From assembly GCF_026586675.1 (NCBI RefSeq), contig NZ_JAODIX010000030.1, positions 47,872-111,871 of the forward strand: 64,000 bases of DNA, given 5' to 3'. Positions within the stretch are counted from its first letter, which is position 1; every line of letters starts with the position of its first letter. Positions 25,091-34,384 of this stretch are shown here, piece by piece. The DNA is from Halorubrum yunnanense. Lineage in GTDB: Archaea; Halobacteriota; Halobacteria; Halobacteriales; Haloferacaceae. Made by a program: the position numbers and the translations under genes. A model generated the notes under the pieces. The model was not told where the DNA came from, ran no database searches, and saw only the letters and a program-made list of their open reading frames with translations.

Positions 25091-26710
25091 GTGACCGACG
25101 CCGACTCCGACCCTGACCCCGACGCCGAGACGGTCCTGATCGCCGGCACGGCGAGCCACGCCGGCAAGAGCACGCTGGCGGCCGGGCTCTGTCGGCACCT
25201 CACGCGGAACGGGGTCGCGGTCGCCCCGTTCAAGGCCCAGAACATGAGCAACAACGCCCGCGTCGCGCTGACGCCGGGCGGCGAGTGGGGCGAGATCGGC
25301 GTCTCCCAGTACGTGCAGGCCCGAGCGGCCGGGGTCCCGGCGACGACCGACATGAACCCCGTGCTGCTCAAGCCGCGCGGCGACGGCGAGAGCCAGCTGG
25401 TGATCGACGGGGAGGCGGTCGGCCACTTCGCGGCCGGCGAGTACTACGAGTCGCACTGGGAGGCGGCCCGAAACGCGGCGGTCGCGGCCCACGGCCGGCT
25501 CGCGGCCGACCGCGACGTGATCGTCGCCGAGGGGGCGGGCAGCATCGCCGAGATCAACCTCCACGATCGGGACCTCGCGAACGTCGAGACGGCGCGGTTC
25601 GCGGACGCCCGGATCCTGATCGCGGTCGACATCGAGCGCGGCGGCGCCTTCGCGAGCCTCTACGGGACGCTCGAACTCCTCCCCGACGACGTCCGCGAGC
25701 GCGTCGCCGGCGCGGTCATCACGAAGTTCCGCGGCGACCCCGCCCTGCTGGAGCCCGGGATCGCCGAGATCGAGGAGCGCACGGGGGTCCCGATCGTCGG
25801 CGTCGTCCCCCACGACGACCCCGGGCTCCCCGCGGAGGACAGCCTCTCGCTGCCGGACGCGGGAGCGGAGGGGACCGACAGCGGGTCGACTGCCCTCGGC
25901 GCGGACGACGGGGTCGCGGACGCCGATGCGGTCCGGATCGCCGTCCCGCGGCTCCCGCGGATCTCGAACTTCACCGACCTGGAGCCGCTGGCGCGCGAGC
26001 CGGGCGTCCGGGTGGCGTACGTCCCGCTCGACGCGCCCCGCGGCGACGCGTCCGGGAGCGGCGCGTCCGGCGGCGACGCGCCCCTCGCCGGCGCCGACGG
26101 GGTCGTCATCCCCGGCTCGAAGAACACCGTCGACGACCTGCTCGCGCTCTGCGACGCCGGCGTCGACGACGCGCTCCGCGACTTTTCCGGGCCGATCGTC
26201 GGGCTCTGCGGCGGCTACCAGATCCTCGGCGAGCGGCTGACGAACGCCGAGGTTGAGGGGACCGGGCCGGAGACCGAGGTCGAGGGCGTCGGCGTGCTCC
26301 CGGTCGAGACGCGATTCTCGCCGGAGAAGCGCGTGGAGCGCGTGACGCGGTCGGTCGAGGGGGTCGGTCCGCTCGCCGGCGCGTCGGGAACTGCGACCGG
26401 CTACGAGATCCACATGGGTCGGTCGTCGCCGACCGAGGCGATCGCCTCCCCGCTGGGCCCGGAGAGCGCGGCCACCGACCGCGCGCTCGGGACCTACCTC
26501 CACGGCCTCTTCGAGAACGCGGGCGTCCGGGACGCGTTCGTCGACCGCATCTTCGCGGTGGCGGGGAAGCCGCGGCCGGCGGCCGGGTCGGGCGAGGGCG
26601 ACGGGGGCGCGACGGGGGAGGCGGCCGACCGCTCGCCGTACGACCGGGCCGCCGACCTCGTCGCCGACAACGTCGACCTCTCGGCGCTCGGGGTCGGCGA
26701 CGTCGGGTGA
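25091..26710 (+). CDS. cbiP: Cobyric acid synthase CbiP/CobQ
   Basis: A 539-residue glutamine-dependent amidase amidating side chains b, d, e and g of adenosylcobyrinic acid diamide. N-terminal [21 protein letters not shown] (P-loop), [20 protein letters not shown], and IAEGAGS-like [14 protein letters not shown]-terminal GATase with [11 protein letters not shown] and late [13 protein letters not shown] 25091 begins just before the conserved domain; an in-frame GTG at 25022 would add 23 residues and overlap cobA. Last gene of the cluster. Confidence 0.92.
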   Translation: MTDADSDPDPDAETVLIAGTASHAGKSTLAAGLCRHLTRNGVAVAPFKAQNMSNNARVALTPGGEWGEIGVSQYVQARAAGVPATTDMNPVLLKPRGDGESQLVIDGEAVGHFAAGEYYESHWEAARNAAVAAHGRLAADRDVIVAEGAGSIAEINLHDRDLANVETARFADARILIAVDIERGGAFASLYGTLELLPDDVRERVAGAVITKFRGDPALLEPGIAEIEERTGVPIVGVVPHDDPGLPAEDSLSLPDAGAEGTDSGSTALGADDGVADADAVRIAVPRLPRISNFTDLEPLAREPGVRVAYVPLDAPRGDASGSGASGGDAPLAGADGVVIPGSKNTVDDLLALCDAGVDDALRDFSGPIVGLCGGYQILGERLTNAEVEGTGPETEVEGVGVLPVETRFSPEKRVERVTRSVEGVGPLAGASGTATGYEIHMGRSSPTEAIASPLGPESAATDRALGTYLHGLFENAGVRDAFVDRIFAVAGKPRPAAGSGEGDGGATGEAADRSPYDRAADLVADNVDLSALGVGDVG

Positions 26711-26743
26711 CCGGGCTCAGGGGCGCCGCTACGGCGAAATATC

Positions 26744-26752
26744 CTTATAAAT
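26744..26752 (+). promoter_or_regulatory. TATA box of the small membrane protein gene
   Basis: CTTATAAAT lies 20-28 bases before the ATG at 26772, so the small gene has its own leaderless promoter after the cobalamin cluster. Confidence 0.6.
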
Positions 26753-26771
26753 CCCCGCCGACGGGTCGCGT

Positions 26772-26954
26772 ATGGTCTCCCGCGAGAACGCCGTCATCGG
26801 GACGTGTATCGCCTTCACCGCCGCCGTCGCTCTCCTCGTCGATTCGCTGAACGCGTCGTATCCGGAGTGGGCCCCGCTCGCGCTGTTGATCGGCGGCGGC
26901 GTCGTCACGCCGCTCGCGATCAACGAGGCGCTAAACAACCGAGAGACGGCGTAG
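26772..26954 (+). CDS. Small two-helix membrane protein
   Basis: A 60-residue protein with two hydrophobic segments (about residues 7-24 and 32-50), joined by the short loop LNASYPEW, and a charged tail. No family recognised; many haloarchaea carry such tiny membrane proteins of unknown role. Promoter and start are clear. It converges on the HTH gene ending at 26990. Confidence 0.65.
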   Translation: MVSRENAVIGTCIAFTAAVALLVDSLNASYPEWAPLALLIGGGVVTPLAINEALNNRETA

Positions 26955-26989
26955 GGAGTCGCATGTCGTCGGACTGCGCGACCCGCCGA

Positions 26990-27685
26990 TCACGCCCCGG
27001 CCAGCGTCTCCTCCAGCAGCTTCCGCTGGGCCGCCGCGAGGTGCTCGGCGAACGTCGAGGGGGCGATGTCGAGCGCCGCGGCGACCGCGCTCGCGTTGGC
27101 GTCGCGCGGGCGCTCGAAGTATCCCAACCGGTAGGCGGTGCGCAACACCTCGCACTGCCGGTCGGTGAGCCGGCCGCGGTCGACGAGGGTCCGGTCCGGC
27201 ACCGCGTCGTCGTCGGCCGCGCCGTGGACGAGGTAGCGGACCTCGACGCGGTCCGCGATGCCGTCGAGCGCCGAGACGATGTCGCGGAGACGCTCGAGGT
27301 CGGGGAGGTGGAGCGTCAAGAGGAGGACGCCGTCCTCGGCGCGCGCGTCGGCGATCGGGCAGTCGAGCTCCTCGATGACCCGACAGGCGCACCCCTCGTC
27401 GCGCGGGCGGTCGTACCGGTACACCCGCTCGTCGCCGAGGTCGACGACGGACGCCGCCGCCGGAACGTCCTCCGCCCGATCGACCGCGTCCGGGTCGCGG
27501 GCGCGGAATTCCTCGGTGTGAGTGTCGCCCGCGTGCGTCCAGTTGACGCCCGTGATCGGACCGTCGTGGGCGGTCGACGCCGCGACGACCGGACAGTTCC
27601 CCGCGCCGTGGATCGCGACGCCGGCGCGGACGCCGTCGGGCACCTCCCCCGCGCGACTCCCCGTGGACTCGCCTCCGGTTGCCAT
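26990..27685 (-). CDS. HTH_10 (bacterioopsin activator-type) DNA-binding regulator
   Basis: A 231-residue haloarchaeal regulator. The C-terminal region LTDRQCEVLRTAYRLGYFE ... APSTFAEHLAAAQRKLLEE is the HTH_10 domain found in Bat-like proteins. The N-terminal part, with CPVVAAS and a beta-rich stretch around GVLLLTLHLPD, is a likely ligand- or signal-sensing domain of unknown specificity; Cys-rich CACRVIEELDCP may be redox- or metal-sensitive. Divergent from the duplicated membrane protein gene, its possible target. Confidence 0.88.
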   Translation of the reverse strand: MATGGESTGSRAGEVPDGVRAGVAIHGAGNCPVVAASTAHDGPITGVNWTHAGDTHTEEFRARDPDAVDRAEDVPAAASVVDLGDERVYRYDRPRDEGCACRVIEELDCPIADARAEDGVLLLTLHLPDLERLRDIVSALDGIADRVEVRYLVHGAADDDAVPDRTLVDRGRLTDRQCEVLRTAYRLGYFERPRDANASAVAAALDIAPSTFAEHLAAAQRKLLEETLAGA

Positions 27686-27806
27686 CGGATCCCGGAACGG
27701 GCGACGGACACAAAGGCCTGATCCCCAACGAGCGGGTCGGTGGGGGGCCCTCCGAGAACACCCGCAATACTGTGGGTCGGTCGGTATCGGTTCGCCGCTC
27801 GGAGCC

Positions 27807-28820
27807 GTGACCGTGACCCGAACGATCCACGCCGTTGGAGCGATCGCCCTGGCCGGTGCCGGGGCCGGAATGAGCGTCGCGACGGCCGCGGGCCTTGGAG
27901 GCGGAGCGGCCCGGGGCCTGGCGACCGGAACGGGGACCGGCGCCGTGCTGTTGGTCGGCGCCCTCGCCTTCGCGATCGCCGCCGGGAGCCTCAGCTACAC
28001 CGCCGTCACGGAGGCCAGATTGGCGCTTCGGACCGACGGGTTTCGGGTCACGTGGACCGACCTCGGCAACGCGACCGCCGTCGCCGTCGCGGCGCCGGTC
28101 ACCTACGCGCTCTCCGTGCAGGTCGGCGTCGGGCCGGTCGTGGCCTCCGCCTTGGTCGGGCTCTGCGCGTACCTCCTGTCGGAGACGTACGGCGCCCCCG
28201 CGTACTGCGGCTCGTTCGTCGGGATGGCGACCCCGGCGGCCGGCGCGGACCTCGGGGCCGTCGCCGCCGCGGGCCTCGTCGCCGGCGGCGTCTTCGTGGC
28301 CGCCAAGCGCGCGTTCAACGGGTTCGGCGGGAAGCTCGGCACGACCGCGTTCGTCGGCTGCCTGACGGTGGCGGCGCTCGGCGGGCTCGCGCCCGGAGCG
28401 GGGGCGGTCCCGGAGCCGACCGTCGCCGCGGGCCTCGTGGTCGCCGCGGCCGTCGCCGCCCTCGTGGCGTTCCTCGTGAGCGTCCGGCTCGGCCACGGCC
28501 CGGTCGTCGGCTCCGCGGTCGTCGGGCTCGTCGCCGGCGTGGTCTTCCCGCCGCTGTTCGCCGGGGGCGACGCGCTCGCGGCCGTCGCCTTCTGCGCGTC
28601 GTTCGTCGGGATGGCCACGCCGGAGCGGATCCCGGGGCCCGGCCCGATGCTGCTGGCCGGCGGGACCGCGGGCGTCGCGTTCGTCGGCGCCGCGCCCTAC
28701 TTCGTCGGCTTCGGCGGAAAGCTCGGAACCATCGCGTTCGCGGCCTGCCTCGTCACCGCGGGGCTCCTGTCGCTCGGCCGCGTCCTCGCCCCGGTCGCCG
28801 GCGACGCCGCGACGGGGTGA
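27807..28820 (+). CDS. Polytopic membrane protein with internal duplication, function unknown
   Basis: A 337-residue, almost wholly hydrophobic protein with about ten predicted helices. Two halves repeat a motif pair: CGSFVGMATP then FNGFGGKLGTTAF (near residues 134-178), and CASFVGMATP then FVGFGGKLGTIAF (near 264-312). This antiparallel or parallel repeat layout is typical of transporters and channels. I do not recognise the family. Start GTG 27807, with another GTG two codons on. It is divergent from the HTH_10 regulator 122 bases away. Confidence 0.75.
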   Translation: MTVTRTIHAVGAIALAGAGAGMSVATAAGLGGGAARGLATGTGTGAVLLVGALAFAIAAGSLSYTAVTEARLALRTDGFRVTWTDLGNATAVAVAAPVTYALSVQVGVGPVVASALVGLCAYLLSETYGAPAYCGSFVGMATPAAGADLGAVAAAGLVAGGVFVAAKRAFNGFGGKLGTTAFVGCLTVAALGGLAPGAGAVPEPTVAAGLVVAAAVAALVAFLVSVRLGHGPVVGSAVVGLVAGVVFPPLFAGGDALAAVAFCASFVGMATPERIPGPGPMLLAGGTAGVAFVGAAPYFVGFGGKLGTIAFAACLVTAGLLSLGRVLAPVAGDAATG

Positions 28821-28880
28821 CCGTCGCCGGGGTCGACGAGGGCGGTCGGCGCGGTCGACGACCGCGAGCGACGCGGAGCG

Positions 28881-28890
28881 ATATTTAAAA
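28881..28890 (+). promoter_or_regulatory. TATA box of the molybdoenzyme gene
   Basis: ATATTTAAAA ends only four bases before the ATG at 28895, too close for that codon to be translated from a transcript starting about 25 bases on. The ATG at 28946 is therefore preferred. Confidence 0.55.
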
Positions 28891-28945
28891 CACCATGCTA
28901 CTCCGGTCCCATTGGGAGGGTCGTGGGGGGCCTACGCTCGACGCG

Positions 28946-31030
28946 ATGACCGACCCGACCGAGACGTCCGAACGGAGCTTCGAGTCGAACCCCACCGTCT
29001 GCCCCTTCTGCGGCGTCGGCTGCGGCGTCGAGTACGCCGGGTGGGGGAGCGCGACCGGGGTCGAGGGACCGGTGAACGGCCGCGGGGAGATCTGCCCGAA
29101 GGGCGCGGCCGCGTTCGACGTCGTCGACCACGAGGACCGCCTGACCGAACCGCTCGTCAGGCACGACGGCCGCTTCGTCACGGCGCCGTGGGAGGAGGCG
29201 CTCGACCGCGTCGCGGACGGCGTCGGGCGAGTGGTCGACGAGCACGGGCCGGACGCCGTGCAGTTCTTCGCCTCCTCGAACTGCACGAACGAGGAGAACT
29301 ACGTCCTCCAGAAGCTCGCGCGAATCCTCGGGACGAACAACGTGGACAACTGCGCGCGGCTCTGTCACGCCTCGACCGTCGCCGCGATGAGTGACCGGCT
29401 CGGCGCGGGCGCGATGACGAACACCCTCGACGACTTGCGGGAGGCGGACTGCCTGTTCGTCAACGGCGCGAACCCGGCGGAACAGCACCCGGTCGCGTTC
29501 CGGTCGTACATCCTCCCGGCGGTCCGCGACGGCGCGACGCTCGTCCACGTCGACCCCCGTGCGAACGACACGACCGAGGCGGCCGACGTCCACCTCCCGC
29601 TGCGGCCCGGCACCGACATCGAGGTGGCGAACGCGATCGCCGCGGTCCTCGTCGAGGAGGACCTCGTCGACGAGGCGTTCCTCGCGGAGCGGACGACCGG
29701 GTTCGACCGGCTTCGCGAGCACCTCGCCGACGTCGACGTCGCGGCGAACGCCGAAGCGGCGGGCGTCGACCCCGAGACGGTCCGCGAGGCGGCCCGGGCG
29801 TACGGCGAGGCCGACCGCGCCGCGGTCATCACGGGGATGGGGACGAGCCAGCACCGCTGCGGCACGGACAACGTCCACGCCCTGCTCAACCTCGCGCTGC
29901 TGACCGGGAACGTCGGACGACCCGGGACCGGCGTGAACCCGCTGCGCGGGCAGAACAACGTGCAGGGCGCCAGCGACGTCGGCGGGCTCCCGGGCGTGCT
30001 CCCCGGCTACGAGTCCGTGGCGGACGCGGACGCTCGCGAGCGCGTCGCCGCGGAGTGGGGCGTCGAGCCGCCGGCCGAGCCCGGGCTCACCGAGGTGGAG
30101 GCGACCCACCGGTTCGGCGACGAGGTGCGGGCGGCGGTCGTCTTCGGCGAGAACCCCGCGGTCACCGAGCCGAACGCGAGCGCGGTCGCGTCGGCGTTCG
30201 ACGAGCTCGACTTCTGCGTCGTCATCGATCTGTTCGAGACGAGGACCGCGGCCCACGCCGACGTGGTCCTCCCGGGGAGCGCGTGGGCCGAGAAGGCCGG
30301 CACGGTGACGAACACCGACCGGCGCGTGATGCGGATGCGGCCCAACGCCGATCTCCCCGGGAACGCCCGGCGCGACTTCGAGATTCTGAGCGCGCTCGGC
30401 CGGCGGCTGACCGACCGGCCCGAGGGGTTCGAGTACGAGGGGCCGGAGGCGGCGTTCGACGAGGTCACGCGCGTCGCCCCGATCTACGGGGGGATGAGCT
30501 ACGAGGGGATCGGCGACGGCTACCAGCGCTGGCCCTTCTCGGCCGACGACGGCGCCGGCACGGACGTGTTGCACGCCGAGGAGTTCCTGACCGGCGAGCG
30601 CACCGCGCCCCTCGCGGTCGTGGACCCCGTCCCGCCCGCAGACGCCCTCGACGCCGGCGAGCTGACGCTGACGACCGGCCGTGTGCTCCAGCAGTTCAAC
30701 AGCGGGGCGCTCAGCCGCCGGTCGGACCGGCTCATGGCCATGCGCGGCGAGGACGCGCTCCAGATCCACCCCGACGACGCCGCCGACCGCGGGATCGGTG
30801 ACGGCGACCCGGTGACCGTCTCGAACGAGCGCGGGAGCGTCGAGGTCACGGCCGAGGTCACCCCGGCGGTCCGCGAGGGCGTGACGTTCTGCACGTTCCA
30901 CTACGCGGAGCCGCTCGCGAACGCCCTGACCGGCGACGCGCTCGACCCGGAAGCGGGGATTCCCGAGTTCAAGCACTCGGCTGTCGCCGTCGAGCCGGCC
31001 GCCGGGGGCGACGCGGCCGACGCCGACTGA
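28946..31030 (+). CDS. Formate dehydrogenase alpha-like molybdopterin oxidoreductase
   Basis: A 694-residue enzyme of the DMSO reductase superfamily binding bis-MGD and one [4Fe-4S] cluster. Cys19, 22, 26 and 50 (CPFCGVGC ... EICPKG) bind the cluster. Cys140 in NNVDNCARLCHAST stands where FdhF has the Mo-ligating Cys or Sec. Other signatures: GTSQHRCGTDNVHALLNL, GNVGRPGTGVNPLRGQNN and the C-terminal cofactor domain GRVLQQFNSGALSRRS. The family also includes nitrate reductases, but the N-terminus and Cys favour formate dehydrogenase. No beta, gamma or maturation subunits are near, so its electron partner is unknown. Confidence 0.88.
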   Translation: MTDPTETSERSFESNPTVCPFCGVGCGVEYAGWGSATGVEGPVNGRGEICPKGAAAFDVVDHEDRLTEPLVRHDGRFVTAPWEEALDRVADGVGRVVDEHGPDAVQFFASSNCTNEENYVLQKLARILGTNNVDNCARLCHASTVAAMSDRLGAGAMTNTLDDLREADCLFVNGANPAEQHPVAFRSYILPAVRDGATLVHVDPRANDTTEAADVHLPLRPGTDIEVANAIAAVLVEEDLVDEAFLAERTTGFDRLREHLADVDVAANAEAAGVDPETVREAARAYGEADRAAVITGMGTSQHRCGTDNVHALLNLALLTGNVGRPGTGVNPLRGQNNVQGASDVGGLPGVLPGYESVADADARERVAAEWGVEPPAEPGLTEVEATHRFGDEVRAAVVFGENPAVTEPNASAVASAFDELDFCVVIDLFETRTAAHADVVLPGSAWAEKAGTVTNTDRRVMRMRPNADLPGNARRDFEILSALGRRLTDRPEGFEYEGPEAAFDEVTRVAPIYGGMSYEGIGDGYQRWPFSADDGAGTDVLHAEEFLTGERTAPLAVVDPVPPADALDAGELTLTTGRVLQQFNSGALSRRSDRLMAMRGEDALQIHPDDAADRGIGDGDPVTVSNERGSVEVTAEVTPAVREGVTFCTFHYAEPLANALTGDALDPEAGIPEFKHSAVAVEPAAGGDAADAD

Positions 31031-31116
31031 ACGGCCGTCTGAGCCGCGTAATCGGCGATCGACCGCGGCCTGACGGTCGAAGGGCCCGCTATCACTCCTG
31101 AGAGTGGGGTGAGACA

Positions 31117-31126
31117 TCTTATATAG
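31117..31126 (+). promoter_or_regulatory. TATA box of the HemAT gene
   Basis: TCTTATATAG lies 22-31 bases before the ATG at 31148. The TTG at 31127 that would lengthen the frame immediately follows the box and is excluded by it. Confidence 0.65.
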
Positions 31127-31147
31127 TTGAAAATCGCAGCGCTGCAT

Positions 31148-32866
31148 ATGGCGACATCTGGAGAGTACGGGCGGGGAGACTTCGGGCAGGGCGGTTTAAA
31201 CCAGGGGCTGGACGTTGCCGGACTGGTCGAGGAGATCGGGCTCGACGCCGACGAGATCGCGTGGCGGAAGCAGTTCGTCGGATTCGACGAGGAGGACGAG
31301 CGGCGACTGAGCCGGTACGAGGACGCTTTCGCGGAGAACGCCGAGCAGGTCGCGGACGACTTCTACGACAACCTCACCGGTCACCAGCAGACCGTCGACG
31401 TGATCGGCCGCTCCGACAAGGGGCTCGAACAGCTCAAGCGGACGCAGTCGGCGTATCTCGTAACGCTCGCCGAGGGCGAATACGGGTCGGAGTACTTCGA
31501 GGACCGAGCGCGGATCGGGAAGATCCACGACATCCTCGAGATGCCGATGAAACACTACATCGGTCAGTACGGCGTGTACTACGACCTGATCCTCCCGATC
31601 ATCGGCGACCGACTCACTGACTCGCTCACGGACCGGCTGGCCGACGAGGGCGCTGGCGAGGGGGTCGGAGACGCGGTCGAGGCGGCGGTGGAAGAGGAGG
31701 TCGACGACGCGATCGAGGACCTCCTGTCGGTCCTCCGGATCATCAACCTCGACATGCAGGTCGTCACGGACACGTACATCCAGTCGTACAGCGAGAAGCT
31801 CTCCGAGGAGATCGATCGGAACAAGCGCCTGATGTCCGAGGTCGAAGACGAGATCCAGGGGCCGATCGGCGACCTCCAGGAGTCGGCGGCGGACGTCGCG
31901 GACAGCGCCGCCGAGGTCGGCGACGCGTCGGAGGAGCAGTCCCAGCGGGTCAACGAGATCTCCTCGGAGGTGGCGAACCTCTCGGCGACGGTCGAGGAGG
32001 TGGCGTCGACCGCCGACGAGGTCGAGCGGACGAGCAGCCGAGCGGAAGCGATGGCCGACGACGGGCGAGAGGCGGCCGACGACGCCGCGGCGGCCATGGA
32101 CGACATCGGCGAGGCCGTCGAGGAGGTGGCCGACGACGTCGAGGCGCTCCAGGACCGCGTCGAGGAGATCGACGAGTTCGTCGACGCGATCAACGGGATC
32201 GCGGACCAGACGAATCTGCTCGCGCTGAACGCCTCGATCGAGGCCGCACGCGCGGGTGAGGCCGGCGCCGGGTTCGGCGTCGTCGCCGACGAGATCAAAT
32301 CGCTCGCGGAGGAGTCGCAGAAGCACGCGAGCGACATCGAGTCGATGGTGGGCGGGATCCAGACCGACACCGAGGACACCGTCGAGAGCCTCGGGGAGAC
32401 GACCGAGCGGGTCGAAGAGGGGAGCGAGCGCGTCGGCGACGCGACGGAGAGTCTCACCGTCATCGCCGAGGCGGTGACGGAGACGGCGGACGGCATCGAC
32501 GAGGTCGCCGACGTGACCGACGAGCAGGCCGCCGCCGCCGAGGAGATCGCCGCCACGATCGACGAGGTGGTCCAGCAGTCGAACCGCGTCAGCGACGAGA
32601 TGCAGGAGCTGGCGGCCGAGAGCGAGCACCAGGCCGAGATGGTCGACACGGTGGAGCAGACCGTGCGCCGGCTGGCCGTCGACGACGACGGAGCCGGCGA
32701 GGCGTCCCGTACGGACGGCGGCCGGACAGCTCAGGGGACGGACCGCGATCGGTCGGTTCCGTCGGGGCTTCCGGACGGGATGCCGGAGTTCGTGATCGAT
32801 CGGCTCTCGGACGAGGAGCTGGAGGCGGTGGCGGCCGGAGAGCTGGAGATGGACGACCTGTTGTGA
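31148..32866 (+). CDS. hemAT: HemAT-type globin-coupled aerotaxis transducer
   Basis: A 572-residue soluble chemoreceptor. An N-terminal sensor globin (about residues 25-195) binds heme; His127 in ARIGKIHDILEMPMKHY matches the proximal His. A helical linker follows, then the methyl-accepting signalling domain with hairpin tip IADQTNLLALNASIEAARAG and GFGVVADEIKSLAEES, which contacts CheA/CheW. Acidic heptad-rich arms flank the tip. No membrane segment, as expected for HemAT. The C-terminal tail (RLSDEELEAVAAGELEMDDLL) is haloarchaeal. It mediates responses to oxygen. Confidence 0.93.
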   Translation: MATSGEYGRGDFGQGGLNQGLDVAGLVEEIGLDADEIAWRKQFVGFDEEDERRLSRYEDAFAENAEQVADDFYDNLTGHQQTVDVIGRSDKGLEQLKRTQSAYLVTLAEGEYGSEYFEDRARIGKIHDILEMPMKHYIGQYGVYYDLILPIIGDRLTDSLTDRLADEGAGEGVGDAVEAAVEEEVDDAIEDLLSVLRIINLDMQVVTDTYIQSYSEKLSEEIDRNKRLMSEVEDEIQGPIGDLQESAADVADSAAEVGDASEEQSQRVNEISSEVANLSATVEEVASTADEVERTSSRAEAMADDGREAADDAAAAMDDIGEAVEEVADDVEALQDRVEEIDEFVDAINGIADQTNLLALNASIEAARAGEAGAGFGVVADEIKSLAEESQKHASDIESMVGGIQTDTEDTVESLGETTERVEEGSERVGDATESLTVIAEAVTETADGIDEVADVTDEQAAAAEEIAATIDEVVQQSNRVSDEMQELAAESEHQAEMVDTVEQTVRRLAVDDDGAGEASRTDGGRTAQGTDRDRSVPSGLPDGMPEFVIDRLSDEELEAVAAGELEMDDLL

Positions 32867-32914
32867 GCCTGTCGGGGCGACCGGACCGCCGCGGTCCGCG
32901 GCCCGCCGGCCGAG

Positions 32915-33085
32915 TCAGGGGGCGAAGTACGCGTCCGGGCCTCGGACCCCGGGGAGATCGCGGAGCGCCCGGGCGCCGCACCGGGCGCAGGCGGTCGGGT
33001 CGTCGGGGTCGTCCGGGAGCGCGAACACCGTCTCGCAGGCGTCGCAGGCGACGTAGCGCAGCGCGAGCGACGGGGAGTCGGTCAT
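32915..33085 (-). CDS. Small zinc-ribbon protein
   Basis: A 56-residue protein with paired CxxC motifs, CDACETVF and CARCGARA, forming one zinc ribbon, plus an acidic loop (PDDPDDPT) between them. The likely start MTDSPSLALRY is eight residues into a longer frame reaching 33109. Such proteins are common in haloarchaea and of unknown role. Confidence 0.7.
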   Translation of the reverse strand: MTDSPSLALRYVACDACETVFALPDDPDDPTACARCGARALRDLPGVRGPDAYFAP

Positions 33086-33163
33086 GAGCCGAGTAGGCGG
33101 TCGACGCACTTGAACCGACGCCCGGCCTCTGCGCGCCGCCGGTCCGGTCCGGTCTCGGAGTCG

Positions 33164-33469
33164 CTATCGGTCGGACCGCGCGTCTCCGGACGACTCGATC
33201 CGCGCCTCGTACTTCGCGAGCGACTCGTCGAGCGCGTCGCCGGCGTCGACGTCGGCGGTCTCGGCGAGCGCGAGCAGCGCGAACAGCGCGTCGCCGACCT
33301 CGTCGGTCGCGACCGCCGCGGCGGCCGGGTCGCTCCCGTAGTCGGTGGAGGTCGCCACCTCCTTCGCGACCTCGCCGAGCTCGCTCTCCACGTCGAGGAC
33401 GCGGTGCGCGAGGTCGGTCTCCAGCCCGTGCTCGGCGACGAACGCGGCGACGCGCTCCTGCTCGTTCAT
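33164..33469 (-). CDS. MazG-like nucleotide pyrophosphohydrolase
   Basis: A 101-residue all-helical NTP-PPase domain. The metal-binding pattern EExxE/ExxD is seen as VESELGEVAKEV and DEVGDALFALLALAE. The family hydrolyses non-canonical or excess NTPs to NMP plus PPi. ATG 33469 (MNEQERVAAFVAE) fits the family; the frame reaching 33559 adds an Arg-rich non-family stretch. Divergent from npdG. Confidence 0.85.
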   Translation of the reverse strand: MNEQERVAAFVAEHGLETDLAHRVLDVESELGEVAKEVATSTDYGSDPAAAAVATDEVGDALFALLALAETADVDAGDALDESLAKYEARIESSGDARSDR

Positions 33470-33594
33470 GAGCGTCGCCTCCGCGCGTTCGGGCAAGAAT
33501 CCCCCGCTTCGAACGCGGCGAGGACAGCGGCTTCGACGGTGGCGAGGACGGCCGGTCACGCAACCCCTAAGACGCGAGCGACCCCACGGATCGT

Positions 33595-34263
33595 ATGCGA
33601 ATCGCCATCTTGGGCGGCACCGGCGACATCGGCGAGGGGCTCGCGCTCCGGCTGGCGGCGGACACGCCCCACCGGGTCGCGATCGGCTCGCGAGAGGCCG
33701 AAAAGGCCGAGAACAGAGCCGAGGAGTACACCACCGAACTGGAGAGCCGCGGGCTCGACGCCGCGGTGACCGGCGGCGAGAACGCCGCGGTCGCCGCCGA
33801 CGCGCGGGTCGCCGTTCTCGCGGTCCCGCCGTACCACGTCGGCGACACCGTCGAGGCGGTGGCGGGGTCGCTCGACGACGGCGACGTCCTCGTCTCGCCG
33901 GCGACGGGGATGAAGCGCGACGACGAGGGGTTCCACTACCACAAGCCGGGCGCGGGTTCGGTGACGGCCATCGCCGCCGGCGCGGCGCCCGAGGGCGTCG
34001 CGGTCGTCGGCGCGTTTCACAACCTCGCGGCCGCGCGCCTCGCGAACCTCGACGCCGACCTGGGGATCGACACGCTCGTGATCGGCGACGACGAGGACGC
34101 GAAGGGGACGGTCGCGGACGTCGCCGAGGGGATCGAGGGGCTACGCCCGCTCGACGCCGGTGGGCTCGCCAACGCGCCCGAGATCGAGGGGCTCACCCCG
34201 CTCCTGATCAACGTCGCCTCGAACAACGACGGGCACCGCGACCTCGGCGTGCGATTCCAGTAG
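33595..34263 (+). CDS. npdG: NADPH-dependent F420 reductase
   Basis: A 222-residue F420H2:NADP oxidoreductase exchanging hydride between coenzyme F420 and NADP. The N-terminal Rossmann motif is ILGGTGDIGEGLALRLA, followed by IGSREAEKA (NADP 2'-phosphate site), AVLAVPPYHVGD and AFHNLAAARLANLD. Typical length and ATG start. It could feed F420-dependent oxidoreductases. Confidence 0.92.
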   Translation: MRIAILGGTGDIGEGLALRLAADTPHRVAIGSREAEKAENRAEEYTTELESRGLDAAVTGGENAAVAADARVAVLAVPPYHVGDTVEAVAGSLDDGDVLVSPATGMKRDDEGFHYHKPGAGSVTAIAAGAAPEGVAVVGAFHNLAAARLANLDADLGIDTLVIGDDEDAKGTVADVAEGIEGLRPLDAGGLANAPEIEGLTPLLINVASNNDGHRDLGVRFQ

Positions 34264-34288
34264 GAGACCGGCGTGAGGTACGGCCCAG

Positions 34289-34384
34289 TTATAAATAAAC
34301 GGACGGCCGTTCAGTACGATTTATAAATAGAGTCGAGCGGCGGCGTCGACGACCACCGTTCCGGCGGTCCATTATTTATAAATT
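34289..34384 (+). repeat. TTATAAAT-box array at the edge of dispersed element copy 1
   Basis: Three TTATAAAT-like boxes occur at 34289-34297, 34321-34329 and 34375-34384, with a fourth at 34433, exactly 57 bases after the third. They look like palindromic TATA boxes and border the repeat element. Confidence 0.5.

Noticed and set aside
28895-28946. Upstream ATG as start of the formate dehydrogenase-like gene
   Set aside because: It lies four bases after the TATA box, so it would not be on the transcript.
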